64,000 bases of DNA from contig NZ_BOOR01000005.1 in NCBI RefSeq assembly GCF_016863335.1, forward strand, positions 124,001 through 188,000, read 5' to 3'. Below, in pieces: positions 26,210-34,123 of the stretch. Made by a program: the position numbers and the translations under genes. Below the pieces are notes generated by a model, which was not told the DNA's origin, did not search any database, and saw nothing but the letters and a program-made list of their open reading frames with translations. How positions within the stretch are numbered: the stretch's first letter is position 1; each line of letters begins with the position of its first letter. Source of the stretch: Planotetraspora thailandica (GTDB taxonomy: Bacteria > Actinomycetota > Actinomycetes > Streptosporangiales > Streptosporangiaceae).

Positions 26210-28927
26210 ATGCCACGCGGACGGCTGCGGATCTTCCTGGGGGCCGCACCGGGCGTGGGCAAGACCTACGCCATGCTGAGCGAGGGCGGACGCGCGCGCA
26301 GGCGCGGGCGCGACGTCGTGGTCGGCTTCGTCGAGACCCATGACCGGCCCCACACCGTCGAGCTGCTCGACGGGCTGGAGATCCTGCCGCGCCGTGTCGT
26401 CTCCTACCGGGGCGCGACGTTCACCGAGCTCGACGTGGAAGCGGTGATCGCGCGGCGGCCGAAGACGGCGCTGATCGACGAGCTGGCCCACACCAACGTG
26501 CCCGGCTCACGCAACGCCAAGCGGTGGGAGGACATCGAGGAGATCCTCGACGCCGGCATCGACGTCGTCTCCACGGTCAACATCCAGCATCTCGAGTCGG
26601 TCAACGACGTCGCCAGGCAGATCACCGGCGTGCCCCAGCGTGAGACCGTGCCGGACGAGGTGGTGCGGCGGGCCGACCAGGTGGAGCTGGTCGACATGTC
26701 GCCGGAGGCGCTGCGCCGCCGCATGGCGCACGGCAACGTCTACCTCCCGGAGAAGGTCGACGCGGCGTTGTCGAACTACTTCCGCGTGGGAAACCTGACG
26801 GCCCTGCGCGAGCTGGCGCTGCTCTGGGTCGCGGGCAAGGTCGACGACCAGCTCGACCGTTACCGGTCCGAGCACGGCATCGCCGGCACCTGGGAGACCC
26901 GCGAGCGGGTGGTCGTCGCGCTGACCGGAGGTCCCGAAGGCGACACGCTGATCAGGCGGGCGGCCAGGATCGCGGCGAGGACCAAGGGCGCCGACCTGCT
27001 CGCCGTGCACGTCACCCAGGCCGACGGGCTGAGCGGCACCGACCCGGTCGGCCTCACCCGGCAGCGCGCCCTCGTGGAGAGCATGGGCGGCACCTACCAC
27101 CAGGTCGTCGGCGAGGACGTGCCGCGGGCCCTGCTCGACTTCGCCCGCGGCGTGAACGCCACCCAGCTCGTGCTCGGCGTCTCACGCCGGGGGCGGCTGG
27201 CACAGTTGCTCTCGCGGGGCGTCGGATTCACGGTGACCACCCTGTCGGGGGCCATCGACGTCCACATGATCACGCATGACGAGGTCAGCAAGGGCAGGCG
27301 GCCCACACCGTCGAGGGCCGCGCTCACCAGGACCCGCAGGCTGGCGGGCTGGGCGCTCACCGTGCTCGGCGTGCCCGCGCTCACGGCGCTGCTGCTGCCG
27401 CTGCGCGGAGACCTGACGCTGCCGAGCCAGATCCTGCTGTTCCTCGCGGCCGTCGTCGGGGTCGCCCTGGTGGGCGGCATGTGGCCGGCGATGACGGCGG
27501 CCGTCGGCGGTTTCCTGCTGCTCAACTGGTATTTCACACCGCCTGTTCACACGTGGACGATCGCCAACCCCGAAAACCTCCTCGCCCTCATCGTGTTCGT
27601 GCTGGTCGCGGGCGCGGTGAGTGCGATCGTCGATCTGGCGGCGCGCCGTACGCGGGAGGCGTCACGGGCGGGCGCCGACGCCGAGGTGCTCTCCGCGCTG
27701 GCCGGACATGTGCTGCGCGGCGAGGCCGCGCTGCCGTCGCTGCTGTCGCGGCTCAGGGAGGTCTTCGGCCTGGCGTCGGTCACCCTGCTCGAACGGCAAC
27801 CCGACGTGGAGCCCAGCCTCGGCGACAAGACCGACCCCAAGGCGTGGCGCATCGTCGCCACCACCGGAGGCATGCCCTGCACTTGCCCCGGGATCGCGGA
27901 CACGGAGATGCCGATCGACGACGACCTCGTGCTCGCGCTGCGCGGACGGCTGCTCGACGCCTCCGACCGGCGGGTGCTGGAGGCGTTCGCCGCAGAGGCG
28001 GCCGTGGCCCTCAGGCAGGAACGGCTGGAACGGCAGGCCGAACAGGTCAGGCCCCTCGCAGAGGCCGACAGGATGCGTACGGCACTGCTCGCGGCGGTGA
28101 GCCATGACCTGCGCACCCCGCTCGCCTCGGCGAAGGCGGCCGTCGAGAGCCTGCGCAGCACCGAGGTCGACTGGTCGGCCGAGGACCGGTCCGAGCTCCT
28201 CGCCACGGCGGAGGAGTCGTTGGCCAAGCTGAACCGGCTCGTGGCGAACCTGCTCGACATGAGCAGGCTGCAGGCGGGGGTGCTCGGCGTGCACTCACAG
28301 GCAGTGGCGTTGGAGGAGGTCGTGCCCCGGGCGATCGACGATCTCGGACAGCCGGACCTTCCCGGCTCCGCCCTGCCGCCGGGGCGACCCGTGCCGGTGG
28401 GCCGCCGCGTGCACGCGGACATCACGCATGACTTTCCCGAGGTGGTCGCCGACCCCGACCTGCTGGAGCGCATCCTGGTCAACATCATGGCCAACGCGGT
28501 CCGCTACAGCCCGCCGGACGAGCCGCCGCTGGTCACCGCCAGCTGGCACGGCGATCACGCGCAGATCAGGGTCATCGACCGCGGGCCCGGCATCCCGCGG
28601 GAGGACCACGACCGGGTCTTCATGCCGTTCCAGCGGCTCGGCGACCGGGACAACCACAGCGGCGTGGGGCTCGGGCTGGCCCTGTCGCGCGGGCTGGCCG
28701 AGGCCATGGGCGGCACCCTCACCCCGGAGGAGACCCCGGGCGGGGGTCTCACCATGATCCTCACGCTGCCGATCTGGTCGGCGGCGAAAGCCGTACGGGA
28801 CGACGTGCCGGCCGGGGATCACGCGGCGGATGGCGTGCCGGCTGGGGATTACGCGGTGAGCCCGGATGACGCGGCGGCGCATGATGTGGTGAGCCGGCAT
28901 GACGCGACGAGCGATACGCGGGGATAG
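26210..28927 (+). CDS. kdpD: KdpD-type osmosensitive K+ sensor histidine kinase, orphan
   Basis: 905 residues in full KdpD order: N-terminal KdpD domain with Walker A GAAPGVGKT (11-19) and ALIDELAHTNVPGSRN; Usp domain (about 235-355); four membrane helices (about 375-465); GAF-like region (about 480-600); HisKA with phospho-accepting His632 (SHDLRTPLAS); HATPase with GLALSRGLAEAMGG. It controls high-affinity K+ uptake through KdpE. Neither kdpE nor kdpFABC lies in the window, although they normally adjoin it. GGAGG precedes the ATG. The C-terminal 50 residues are a low-complexity His/Asp-rich repeat-like tail. Confidence 0.92.
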   Translation: MPRGRLRIFLGAAPGVGKTYAMLSEGGRARRRGRDVVVGFVETHDRPHTVELLDGLEILPRRVVSYRGATFTELDVEAVIARRPKTALIDELAHTNVPGSRNAKRWEDIEEILDAGIDVVSTVNIQHLESVNDVARQITGVPQRETVPDEVVRRADQVELVDMSPEALRRRMAHGNVYLPEKVDAALSNYFRVGNLTALRELALLWVAGKVDDQLDRYRSEHGIAGTWETRERVVVALTGGPEGDTLIRRAARIAARTKGADLLAVHVTQADGLSGTDPVGLTRQRALVESMGGTYHQVVGEDVPRALLDFARGVNATQLVLGVSRRGRLAQLLSRGVGFTVTTLSGAIDVHMITHDEVSKGRRPTPSRAALTRTRRLAGWALTVLGVPALTALLLPLRGDLTLPSQILLFLAAVVGVALVGGMWPAMTAAVGGFLLLNWYFTPPVHTWTIANPENLLALIVFVLVAGAVSAIVDLAARRTREASRAGADAEVLSALAGHVLRGEAALPSLLSRLREVFGLASVTLLERQPDVEPSLGDKTDPKAWRIVATTGGMPCTCPGIADTEMPIDDDLVLALRGRLLDASDRRVLEAFAAEAAVALRQERLERQAEQVRPLAEADRMRTALLAAVSHDLRTPLASAKAAVESLRSTEVDWSAEDRSELLATAEESLAKLNRLVANLLDMSRLQAGVLGVHSQAVALEEVVPRAIDDLGQPDLPGSALPPGRPVPVGRRVHADITHDFPEVVADPDLLERILVNIMANAVRYSPPDEPPLVTASWHGDHAQIRVIDRGPGIPREDHDRVFMPFQRLGDRDNHSGVGLGLALSRGLAEAMGGTLTPEETPGGGLTMILTLPIWSAAKAVRDDVPAGDHAADGVPAGDYAVSPDDAAAHDVVSRHDATSDTRG

Positions 28928-29218
28928 GGCGGCATTTCTCCCACCACCATGAGCTGAAATAAGCGCATTCGCTTTTCATGTCCGGAAATTTCGCCCGAGG
29001 TGTGCGAAATGAATGACTCTGGCGCGCCTCATTGCGATTGCGTGCGATCCCGGTGCATGGTTGACGTGCCGCCGCCAATCGCCTGCACGATGGGATGAGC
29101 GACACGTCCGGATCCCCCCGGCAAACCGCCTCCACGCGGCTGAGTCACGTGGGGACTCCACATGAGGTATTTATCAGTGCCCGCTCCGCATCGACGGGCG
29201 TTCATACTCAGAGTCATG

Positions 29219-29740
29219 GACCCTGTCTTATCGGGGGCGAATGCCGCTTCCGTTGTCTCGGATCCGAAAGCCCGGCGGCTTGTCGGCCCGCCGGCGAGAC
29301 GGCGGTCGTCCGACCGCCTCAGAAGGCCCGTCGCCCCTCGCGGCGCGGGCCGCGCGCCCGTCAGGCCCGCGCCCCGGCGCCTCGCCGTCCCGTCCATCTC
29401 GCCGCGATCCTCGCTCCGCGACTCGGCGCCTCATCCGGTGCGCCATCCGGAGCGGCGGCGGCCCGGACTGGGGCACATCGCACGGGCAGGCGGACCTCGG
29501 GCGTCCGGTCAGGCCCCGCGTCCCCAGGTGAGCCGGAGTCGCGCGCGAGCCGTGCTGGTCGTGGTGCTGGCCGTGGTCCTGCCCCTGGCGTTGCGCCTTC
29601 GCCCGTGGCCGGCCGTACCGGCCGTGCGCAGGCTCCCGGTGCGACGGGCCGCCGCGGCGGGTGACGGCGCGGGGGACGGCACACTCCGTGCCGACGGCCC
29701 GCAGGTCGATTTATTACCCGGGTCTCCGCGCCCCAGGTGA
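29219..29740 (+). CDS. possible Arg/Pro-rich single-pass membrane protein
   Basis: 173 residues from the ATG at 29219; basic, Arg/Pro-rich first 110 residues, one membrane helix (AVLVVVLAVVLPLALRL), then a short tail. For coding: G/C third-base bias through much of the frame and a perfect 13-bp terminator whose loop contains its stop codon. Against: no homology recognised, and three TTA codons (one near the start, two near the end), rare in such genomes. If real, TTA codons could make translation depend on tRNA-Leu(UAA), as with bldA in Streptomyces. Confidence 0.45.
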   Translation, partial: DPVLSGANAASVVSDPKARRLVGPPARRRSSDRLRRPVAPRGAGRAPVRPAPRRLAVPSISPRSSLRDSAPHPVRHPERRRPGLGHIARAGGPRASGQAPRPQVSRSRARAVLVVVLAVVLPLALRLRPWPAVPAVRRLPVRRAAAAGDGAGDGTLRADGPQVDLLPGSPRPR

Positions 29741-29753
29741 GGGCGCGGAGACC
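29721..29753 (+). terminator. perfect 13-bp terminator hairpin containing a stop codon in its loop
   Basis: GGTCTCCGCGCCC / GGGCGCGGAGACC with loop CAGGTGA; the TGA is the stop of the frame starting at 29219. It supports transcription arriving from the plus strand. Confidence 0.75.
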
Positions 29754-29762
29754 ATCCCAGAA

Positions 29763-29784
29763 CTCGGCGGCATGTGCCGCCGAG
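29763..29784 (-). terminator. terminator hairpin after the phenolic acid decarboxylase-like gene
   Basis: CTCGGCGGCA / TGCCGCCGAG with a 2-nt loop, 16 bases beyond the stop of the minus-strand gene ending at 29800. With the hairpin at 29721 it makes a back-to-back pair between convergent units. Confidence 0.65.
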
Positions 29785-29799
29785 CGAGGCCGTCGCGAG

Positions 29800-30207
29800 T
29801 CAGAGCACCTCGAAGTAGCCATCGTCGTCCATGATGTGCCGAGGCCAGTCCGGACCCTGTGCCGTAAGGTCCCTGATCTTCTCGATGAACGCGGGATCCT
29901 GATTGTCACCCCGATAGGCGGTGAAATCTTCGGCCAGCCAAGCGGGGATGGCCGCGAAACGGTGCGATGTCCGTGTCTCCAAATACCACGTGACATGAAC
30001 GATGGCACCACTCTCCTCGTACCAGGCCGTGGTCTCGATTCCTGGAGCGACCCGCTGGTAGAAGGTCCGTTGGACGGCATGCCGCCCGGCATGTGGGCCC
30101 TCACTGATGGTGTATTCGATGATGTCCGGCCCGACGCTGACGGGGTCGAACACCCAGCCTTCCGCCTGGTACCAGCGCAGTCGCGTCCCGAGGATGCTCG
30201 TGAACAA
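29800..30207 (-). CDS. phenolic acid decarboxylase-family protein
   Basis: 135 residues in the small beta-barrel (lipocalin-like) phenolic acid decarboxylase fold: GTRLRWYQAEGWVFD, EYTISEGPHAGRHAVQRTFY, HVTWYLETRTSHRFAAIPAW and ITVC-equivalent AYRGDNQD align with PadC-type enzymes, which decarboxylate ferulate or p-coumarate to vinylphenols. It is shorter at the C-terminus than PadC (about 160), so substrate and activity are uncertain. The TTG start at 30207 is supported by GAGAGGA, which itself overlaps the upstream stop codon, so the gene is coupled to the DinB-like gene. Confidence 0.75.
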   Translation of the reverse strand: MFTSILGTRLRWYQAEGWVFDPVSVGPDIIEYTISEGPHAGRHAVQRTFYQRVAPGIETTAWYEESGAIVHVTWYLETRTSHRFAAIPAWLAEDFTAYRGDNQDPAFIEKIRDLTAQGPDWPRHIMDDDGYFEVL

Positions 30208-30217
30208 GGGTTTCCTC

Positions 30218-30931
30218 TCAGGCCAGGCAGCGCAGCGCGTTTCGCACCCGCGGGTCCATCGGATGATCCGCGGGCAGCCTGCCCACGGTCGCCTCGACGA
30301 AGTCGGCAGGGGTGAGCCGCGCCTCCACGTCGCCCACCGACACCGCGATGCGATCGCCCTCCGGCTCGACGAAGGCGGGCGAACCGGTCTCGTCGAGCAC
30401 GAACTCGCTCACCCGCGCCCGCCACGCGAGCCTGGCCTCGGCCTCCTCCTGCGTGACGGGCGCGCCGACGTCGTCGGCGTGGGTGGCGTATTCCGAGTCG
30501 TAGTGGAAGGCCTGCAGACCCGCCGGATAGGGCCCGGCGGAGGTGCTGAGCATCGCGTCACGGCCGAGAGCCCGCATCCGCCGGCGCGTCTCGGCGTTCT
30601 TGGTGCGCCACTCCTCTAAGACGTCCTCGACGGGCCGGTTGTGGCGCCGCCGTACGCACCACTCGTTGAACGCCTCGAAGCCCCCGCCGACGCCTTCGCG
30701 GGCCAGCATGTCGAAGAAGCCCTCGAGGTCGCCGTCGAGGCAGGCCTGGTTGTAGAGTTCCTCGCCCGCGAGATGGCCGAGCACGTCGCGGACCGACCAC
30801 CCCGCGCATCGGGACGGCCGCGACCAGCCCTGGTCGTCGAGCGAGGAGAAGAACCGGTCCAGCCGCCGGGCCTCGTCGTCGAAGATCTCGAACGGATCGA
30901 GATCGGCCAGTGCATCGCTTTCTGTGGTCAT
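30218..30931 (-). CDS. mycothiol-dependent maleylpyruvate isomerase/DinB-like protein
   Basis: 237 residues. The DinB-like four-helix bundle carries the signature RPSRCAGWSVRDVLGHLAGE at about 39-58, typical of the mycothiol-dependent maleylpyruvate isomerase N-terminal domain, with metal-ligand candidates H54 and the later QAFHYDSEYATHADD. The C-terminal 60 residues form the small MDMPI C-domain-like region. It probably uses mycothiol as cofactor or thiol substrate, consistent with an actinomycete host. It is followed 10 bases later by the decarboxylase-like gene. Confidence 0.85.
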   Translation of the reverse strand: MTTESDALADLDPFEIFDDEARRLDRFFSSLDDQGWSRPSRCAGWSVRDVLGHLAGEELYNQACLDGDLEGFFDMLAREGVGGGFEAFNEWCVRRRHNRPVEDVLEEWRTKNAETRRRMRALGRDAMLSTSAGPYPAGLQAFHYDSEYATHADDVGAPVTQEEAEARLAWRARVSEFVLDETGSPAFVEPEGDRIAVSVGDVEARLTPADFVEATVGRLPADHPMDPRVRNALRCLA

Positions 30932-30959
30932 GCCAGAGCGTTACCCGCCAGGCGGCGGG

Positions 30960-31922
30960 CTAGCCGTGGCGGCCGCGGGGCTTGATCGGCGTGACGGGCA
31001 GCGTGGGCGCGGGCAGCGGAGCGCCGTCGAATCCCTCGACCGTGCCGAAGGCCGTGCCCGTGGCCCACTCCTCGCGGTAGGCCGCGATCTCCTGGGGCGT
31101 CCGGCCCACGAAGTTCCACCACATGATGATCTGTTCCTCGAACGGCTCGCCGCCGAGCAGGAGCACGCGGCCGGGGCGGCGGGCGCGCAGCGTGATGTGG
31201 GAGCGGCCGCACCCGAGGTAGAGCAGCGGTCCCGGCTCCAGGGTCTGCGCGCCGTCGTCGTCCCCTGTGATGTCGATCGTGCCGGACAGGCCCAGCAGGG
31301 CGTGTTCGAAGCCCGGCCGCAGCGGCAGGCGGATCTCCGCATCGCCGTCCAGGCTGATCTCGGCTCCGACCAGAGGCGTGTAGGTCTGTGCGGGCGACGA
31401 GGCGCCGTCCAGCTCTCCGAGCAGGACCGTCACGCTCGCCCCTGGGTTGCCCAGGGTGGGAAGCGCCGCGTGATGCTCGAAGTGCGGCTCCACCGCACGC
31501 TGCCCGTCGGGAAGGGCGATCCAGAGCTGCACCCCGTGCAACACGGCCTCGCTCAGCGACTCCTCCGAATGGGAGATCGCCCGGCCGGCCGTCATCAGGT
31601 TGAGCTGGCCCGGCTTGATGAGCTGCTCACTGCCGACGCTGTCGCGGTGGAGGACCTCGCCCTGCATGAGCCAGCTCACGGTCTGCAGGCCGGTGTGGGG
31701 ATGCGGGGGCAGGCGCATGACGGCCGTCTCCGGCCCGTAGTAGTCGATGAAGCACCAGGCTCCGACCATCCGGCGCTGCCGGTTCGGGAGGGTCCGGGTG
31801 ACCTTCATGCCTCGGGGGCCTCCGAGAACGACGTCACGGCCGGTGAGGAGCTCCCATACCGGGCCTTCCGTGGCCGTTCCCACGCTCACCGTCTCCTGAG
31901 GGTCCCGCTCCAGGTTGCTCAT
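30960..31922 (-). CDS. pirin-family cupin protein
   Basis: 320 residues. The pirin N-domain with metal ligands is clear: PPHPHTGLQTVSWLMQGEV and the downstream MTAGRAISHSEES, then the C-terminal cupin (FEEQIIMWWNFVG). Pirins are Fe(II)-binding proteins with quercetinase or redox-regulatory roles. The ATG at 31922 begins the homology; the in-frame extension upstream runs into the divergent promoter and flavoprotein gene and is rejected. It is divergent from the flavoprotein at 32023. Confidence 0.9.
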   Translation of the reverse strand: MSNLERDPQETVSVGTATEGPVWELLTGRDVVLGGPRGMKVTRTLPNRQRRMVGAWCFIDYYGPETAVMRLPPHPHTGLQTVSWLMQGEVLHRDSVGSEQLIKPGQLNLMTAGRAISHSEESLSEAVLHGVQLWIALPDGQRAVEPHFEHHAALPTLGNPGASVTVLLGELDGASSPAQTYTPLVGAEISLDGDAEIRLPLRPGFEHALLGLSGTIDITGDDDGAQTLEPGPLLYLGCGRSHITLRARRPGRVLLLGGEPFEEQIIMWWNFVGRTPQEIAAYREEWATGTAFGTVEGFDGAPLPAPTLPVTPIKPRGRHG

Positions 31923-32022
31923 GCGAAAAATGTACGGCCTGTGCTGATGTGGGGCGCCTCGGGTCGGCGGATGACGCCAGACTGGCAGGGATATGCCGAG
32001 CCGTACGAGTTGGGAGGCGACC

Positions 32023-33435
32023 ATGCCTGATGTCTTCGATGTGATCGTGATAGGGGCGGGGCCGGCGGGGGAGAACGTCGCGGGCCGCGTCACCCGTGGC
32101 GGGCTCACGGCCGCCGTGGTCGAGAGAGAGCTGGCGGGAGGAGAGTGCTCCTATTGGGCCTGCATCCCCAGCAAGGCCCTGTTGCGCCCGCTCGATCTCG
32201 CCGGGGAGGCGAGCAGGGTTCCCGGTCTCACGGTGAGCGACCTCGACGTCGGCGACGTGCTCGCCTGGCGCGACGAGCAGGTCTCCGGCTATGACGACGG
32301 CGGCCAGGTGGGCTGGATCGACTCGGTGGGCGCGGCGTTCGTGCGCGGTTCCGGCCGCCTGACCGGGCCGCGCGAGGTCGAGGTCGTCTCCGCCGGGGGT
32401 GAGACCCGCACGCTCACCGCCCGCCACGCGGTCGTCCTCGCGACCGGAAGCAGCCCGGTCATCCCGCCGGTGCCTGGCTTGGCCGAGGCAGGGCCGTGGA
32501 CCAACCGGGAGGCCACCGGGGTGCGCTCGGTGCCGGAACGGCTGCTGGTGATCGGCGGCGGCGTGGTGGCGTGCGAGATGGCGCAGGCCCTCCACGGGCT
32601 GGGCGCGAAGGAGACCACCGTGGTGGTCCGCGGCGACCGCCTCCTGGAACGGGTGGAGCCCTTCGCCGGCGAGCTGGTCGCACGGTCCCTGGCCGAGCAG
32701 GGAGTGCGGATCAGGCTGGGCGAGACCGTCGAGCGCGTGGAACGGCCGGTGCCCGGGGGCGAGATCACCGTGCATCTGTCCGGCGGTGACGTGCTGACCG
32801 CCGACGAGATCCTCGTCGCCGCCGGGCGGCACCCCGCCACCCGTGATCTCGGCCTGTCCGCCGTCGGCCTGGACGACCGCGGCCCGGTGCGCGTCGACGA
32901 CAGCATGCGGGCGACCGGCGTCGACGACGGCTGGTTGTACGCGGTGGGGGACGTCAACGGCATCAGCCTGCTCACCCACATGGGCAAATATCAGGCCCGG
33001 ATCTGCGGAGACGTCATCGTCGCCCGGGCCAGGGGCGAAGCGGACGACCGTCCCGGCATGCGCGACCGGGCCGACGCCCTCGGATCGCCCCAGGTGATCT
33101 TCACGGATCCGCAGGTGTGCGCCGTCGGCCGTACGGAGGATCAGGCACGCTCGGAGGGCTTCGAGGTGCGGACGGTCGAATACGACATGGGCGCCGTCGC
33201 GGGCGCCACGCTCCTGGGGAAGGGCTACGCGGGCCGGGCCAAGGCGGTGATCGACGAACGCCGGAAGGTGCTCCTCGGCGTGACGTTCGCGGCTCCCGGG
33301 GCCGCCGAGCTGCTCCACGCGGCGACGATCGCGGTCACCGCGAGCGTGCCCCTGGACGACCTCTGGCATGCCGTACCGGCGTTTCCCACGGTGAGCGAGG
33401 TGTGGCTGCGCCTGCTGGAGGCGTACGGGATGTGA
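32023..33435 (+). CDS. pyridine nucleotide-disulfide oxidoreductase (dihydrolipoamide dehydrogenase-like)
   Basis: 470 residues. FAD loop VIVIGAGPAGENVAGR at the N-terminus, redox-active disulfide in GGECSYWACIPSKALLRP (Cys-x4-Cys), NAD loop LLVIGGGVVACEMAQAL, second FAD motif LYAVGDVNG, and C-terminal dimer interface. The usual catalytic His-x4-Glu at the C-terminus is altered (HAVPAFPTVSEV reads H-x4-P), so the acceptor may not be lipoamide; no 2-oxoacid dehydrogenase genes are nearby. ATG 32023 has GGGAGG seven bases upstream. Confidence 0.88.
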   Translation: MPDVFDVIVIGAGPAGENVAGRVTRGGLTAAVVERELAGGECSYWACIPSKALLRPLDLAGEASRVPGLTVSDLDVGDVLAWRDEQVSGYDDGGQVGWIDSVGAAFVRGSGRLTGPREVEVVSAGGETRTLTARHAVVLATGSSPVIPPVPGLAEAGPWTNREATGVRSVPERLLVIGGGVVACEMAQALHGLGAKETTVVVRGDRLLERVEPFAGELVARSLAEQGVRIRLGETVERVERPVPGGEITVHLSGGDVLTADEILVAAGRHPATRDLGLSAVGLDDRGPVRVDDSMRATGVDDGWLYAVGDVNGISLLTHMGKYQARICGDVIVARARGEADDRPGMRDRADALGSPQVIFTDPQVCAVGRTEDQARSEGFEVRTVEYDMGAVAGATLLGKGYAGRAKAVIDERRKVLLGVTFAAPGAAELLHAATIAVTASVPLDDLWHAVPAFPTVSEVWLRLLEAYGM

Positions 33436-33438
33436 GCC

Positions 33439-34065
33439 TCAACTGGTGATCAGCGCGGGGTGGCGGGGATCTTCCACGCGGACCGCCACGTCGGCCGTCC
33501 GTGTGGGCTCCGCCTCGTGCTCGTACCGGTCGTAGGCCGGAAGTGTCCACCGGTCCGACTCGGCCGTACGCCGGGCCAGGGCGGCCGGGGACATCGACAG
33601 GTGCACCGTCAGGTCGAAGGGCAGGTCGCGGCCGAGCAGAAACGCGCCGTCGAGCAGCATGACGGCGCCCGGAGGCAGGGTCACATAGGGGGCGCGCGTC
33701 GCGCGATCTCTCGCGCTGTCCCACAAGGCAGGAAGGACCCGGCCCGTACGGCCCGGCCCGAGCGGAGTCAGGACCTCCCTGGTCAGCCCGGCGACGTCCA
33801 GCCATTCTGCGTAGAACACGTCGGGATCGGTCCTGCCGAACTCCAGGCGCAACGAGGCCGGGCGCAGGAAGTCGGCGGCGGACACGCGCAGAACCTCCCG
33901 CCCACGCAGGCGCAGGGGAGCGACCAGATCGTCGGCCAGCCGTTCCGGGTGGGCGGGCGGGGCGCCGTCGACGGCCACCCGCACCCAGGCGTCCCGGGGC
34001 GCTGAGGCGATGCGGTCCGCGAGCTCGTCGACGAGAAGGGACGGGGAGACCGGACGAGCGCGCAC
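33439..34065 (-). CDS. uridine kinase-like protein lacking a Walker A motif
   Basis: 208 residues. The overall pattern follows uridine/nucleoside kinase-like proteins (WVRVAVDGA..., DGAFLLGRDLPFDLTVHLSM, RRTAESDRWTLPAYDRY), but the P-loop position reads VDGAPPAHPERLADDLV and has no GKS/T. ATP phosphoryl transfer by the normal mechanism is therefore doubtful. The GTG at 34065 was chosen because family similarity starts just after it. The gene converges on the flavoprotein with a 3-bp gap. Confidence 0.7.
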   Translation of the reverse strand: MRARPVSPSLLVDELADRIASAPRDAWVRVAVDGAPPAHPERLADDLVAPLRLRGREVLRVSAADFLRPASLRLEFGRTDPDVFYAEWLDVAGLTREVLTPLGPGRTGRVLPALWDSARDRATRAPYVTLPPGAVMLLDGAFLLGRDLPFDLTVHLSMSPAALARRTAESDRWTLPAYDRYEHEAEPTRTADVAVRVEDPRHPALITS

Positions 34066-34123
34066 ATGACCATCATCGTGGCCCGGCCCTGCCGACGCAT
34101 TACCCCCTCGGGATGGTGGTGAA

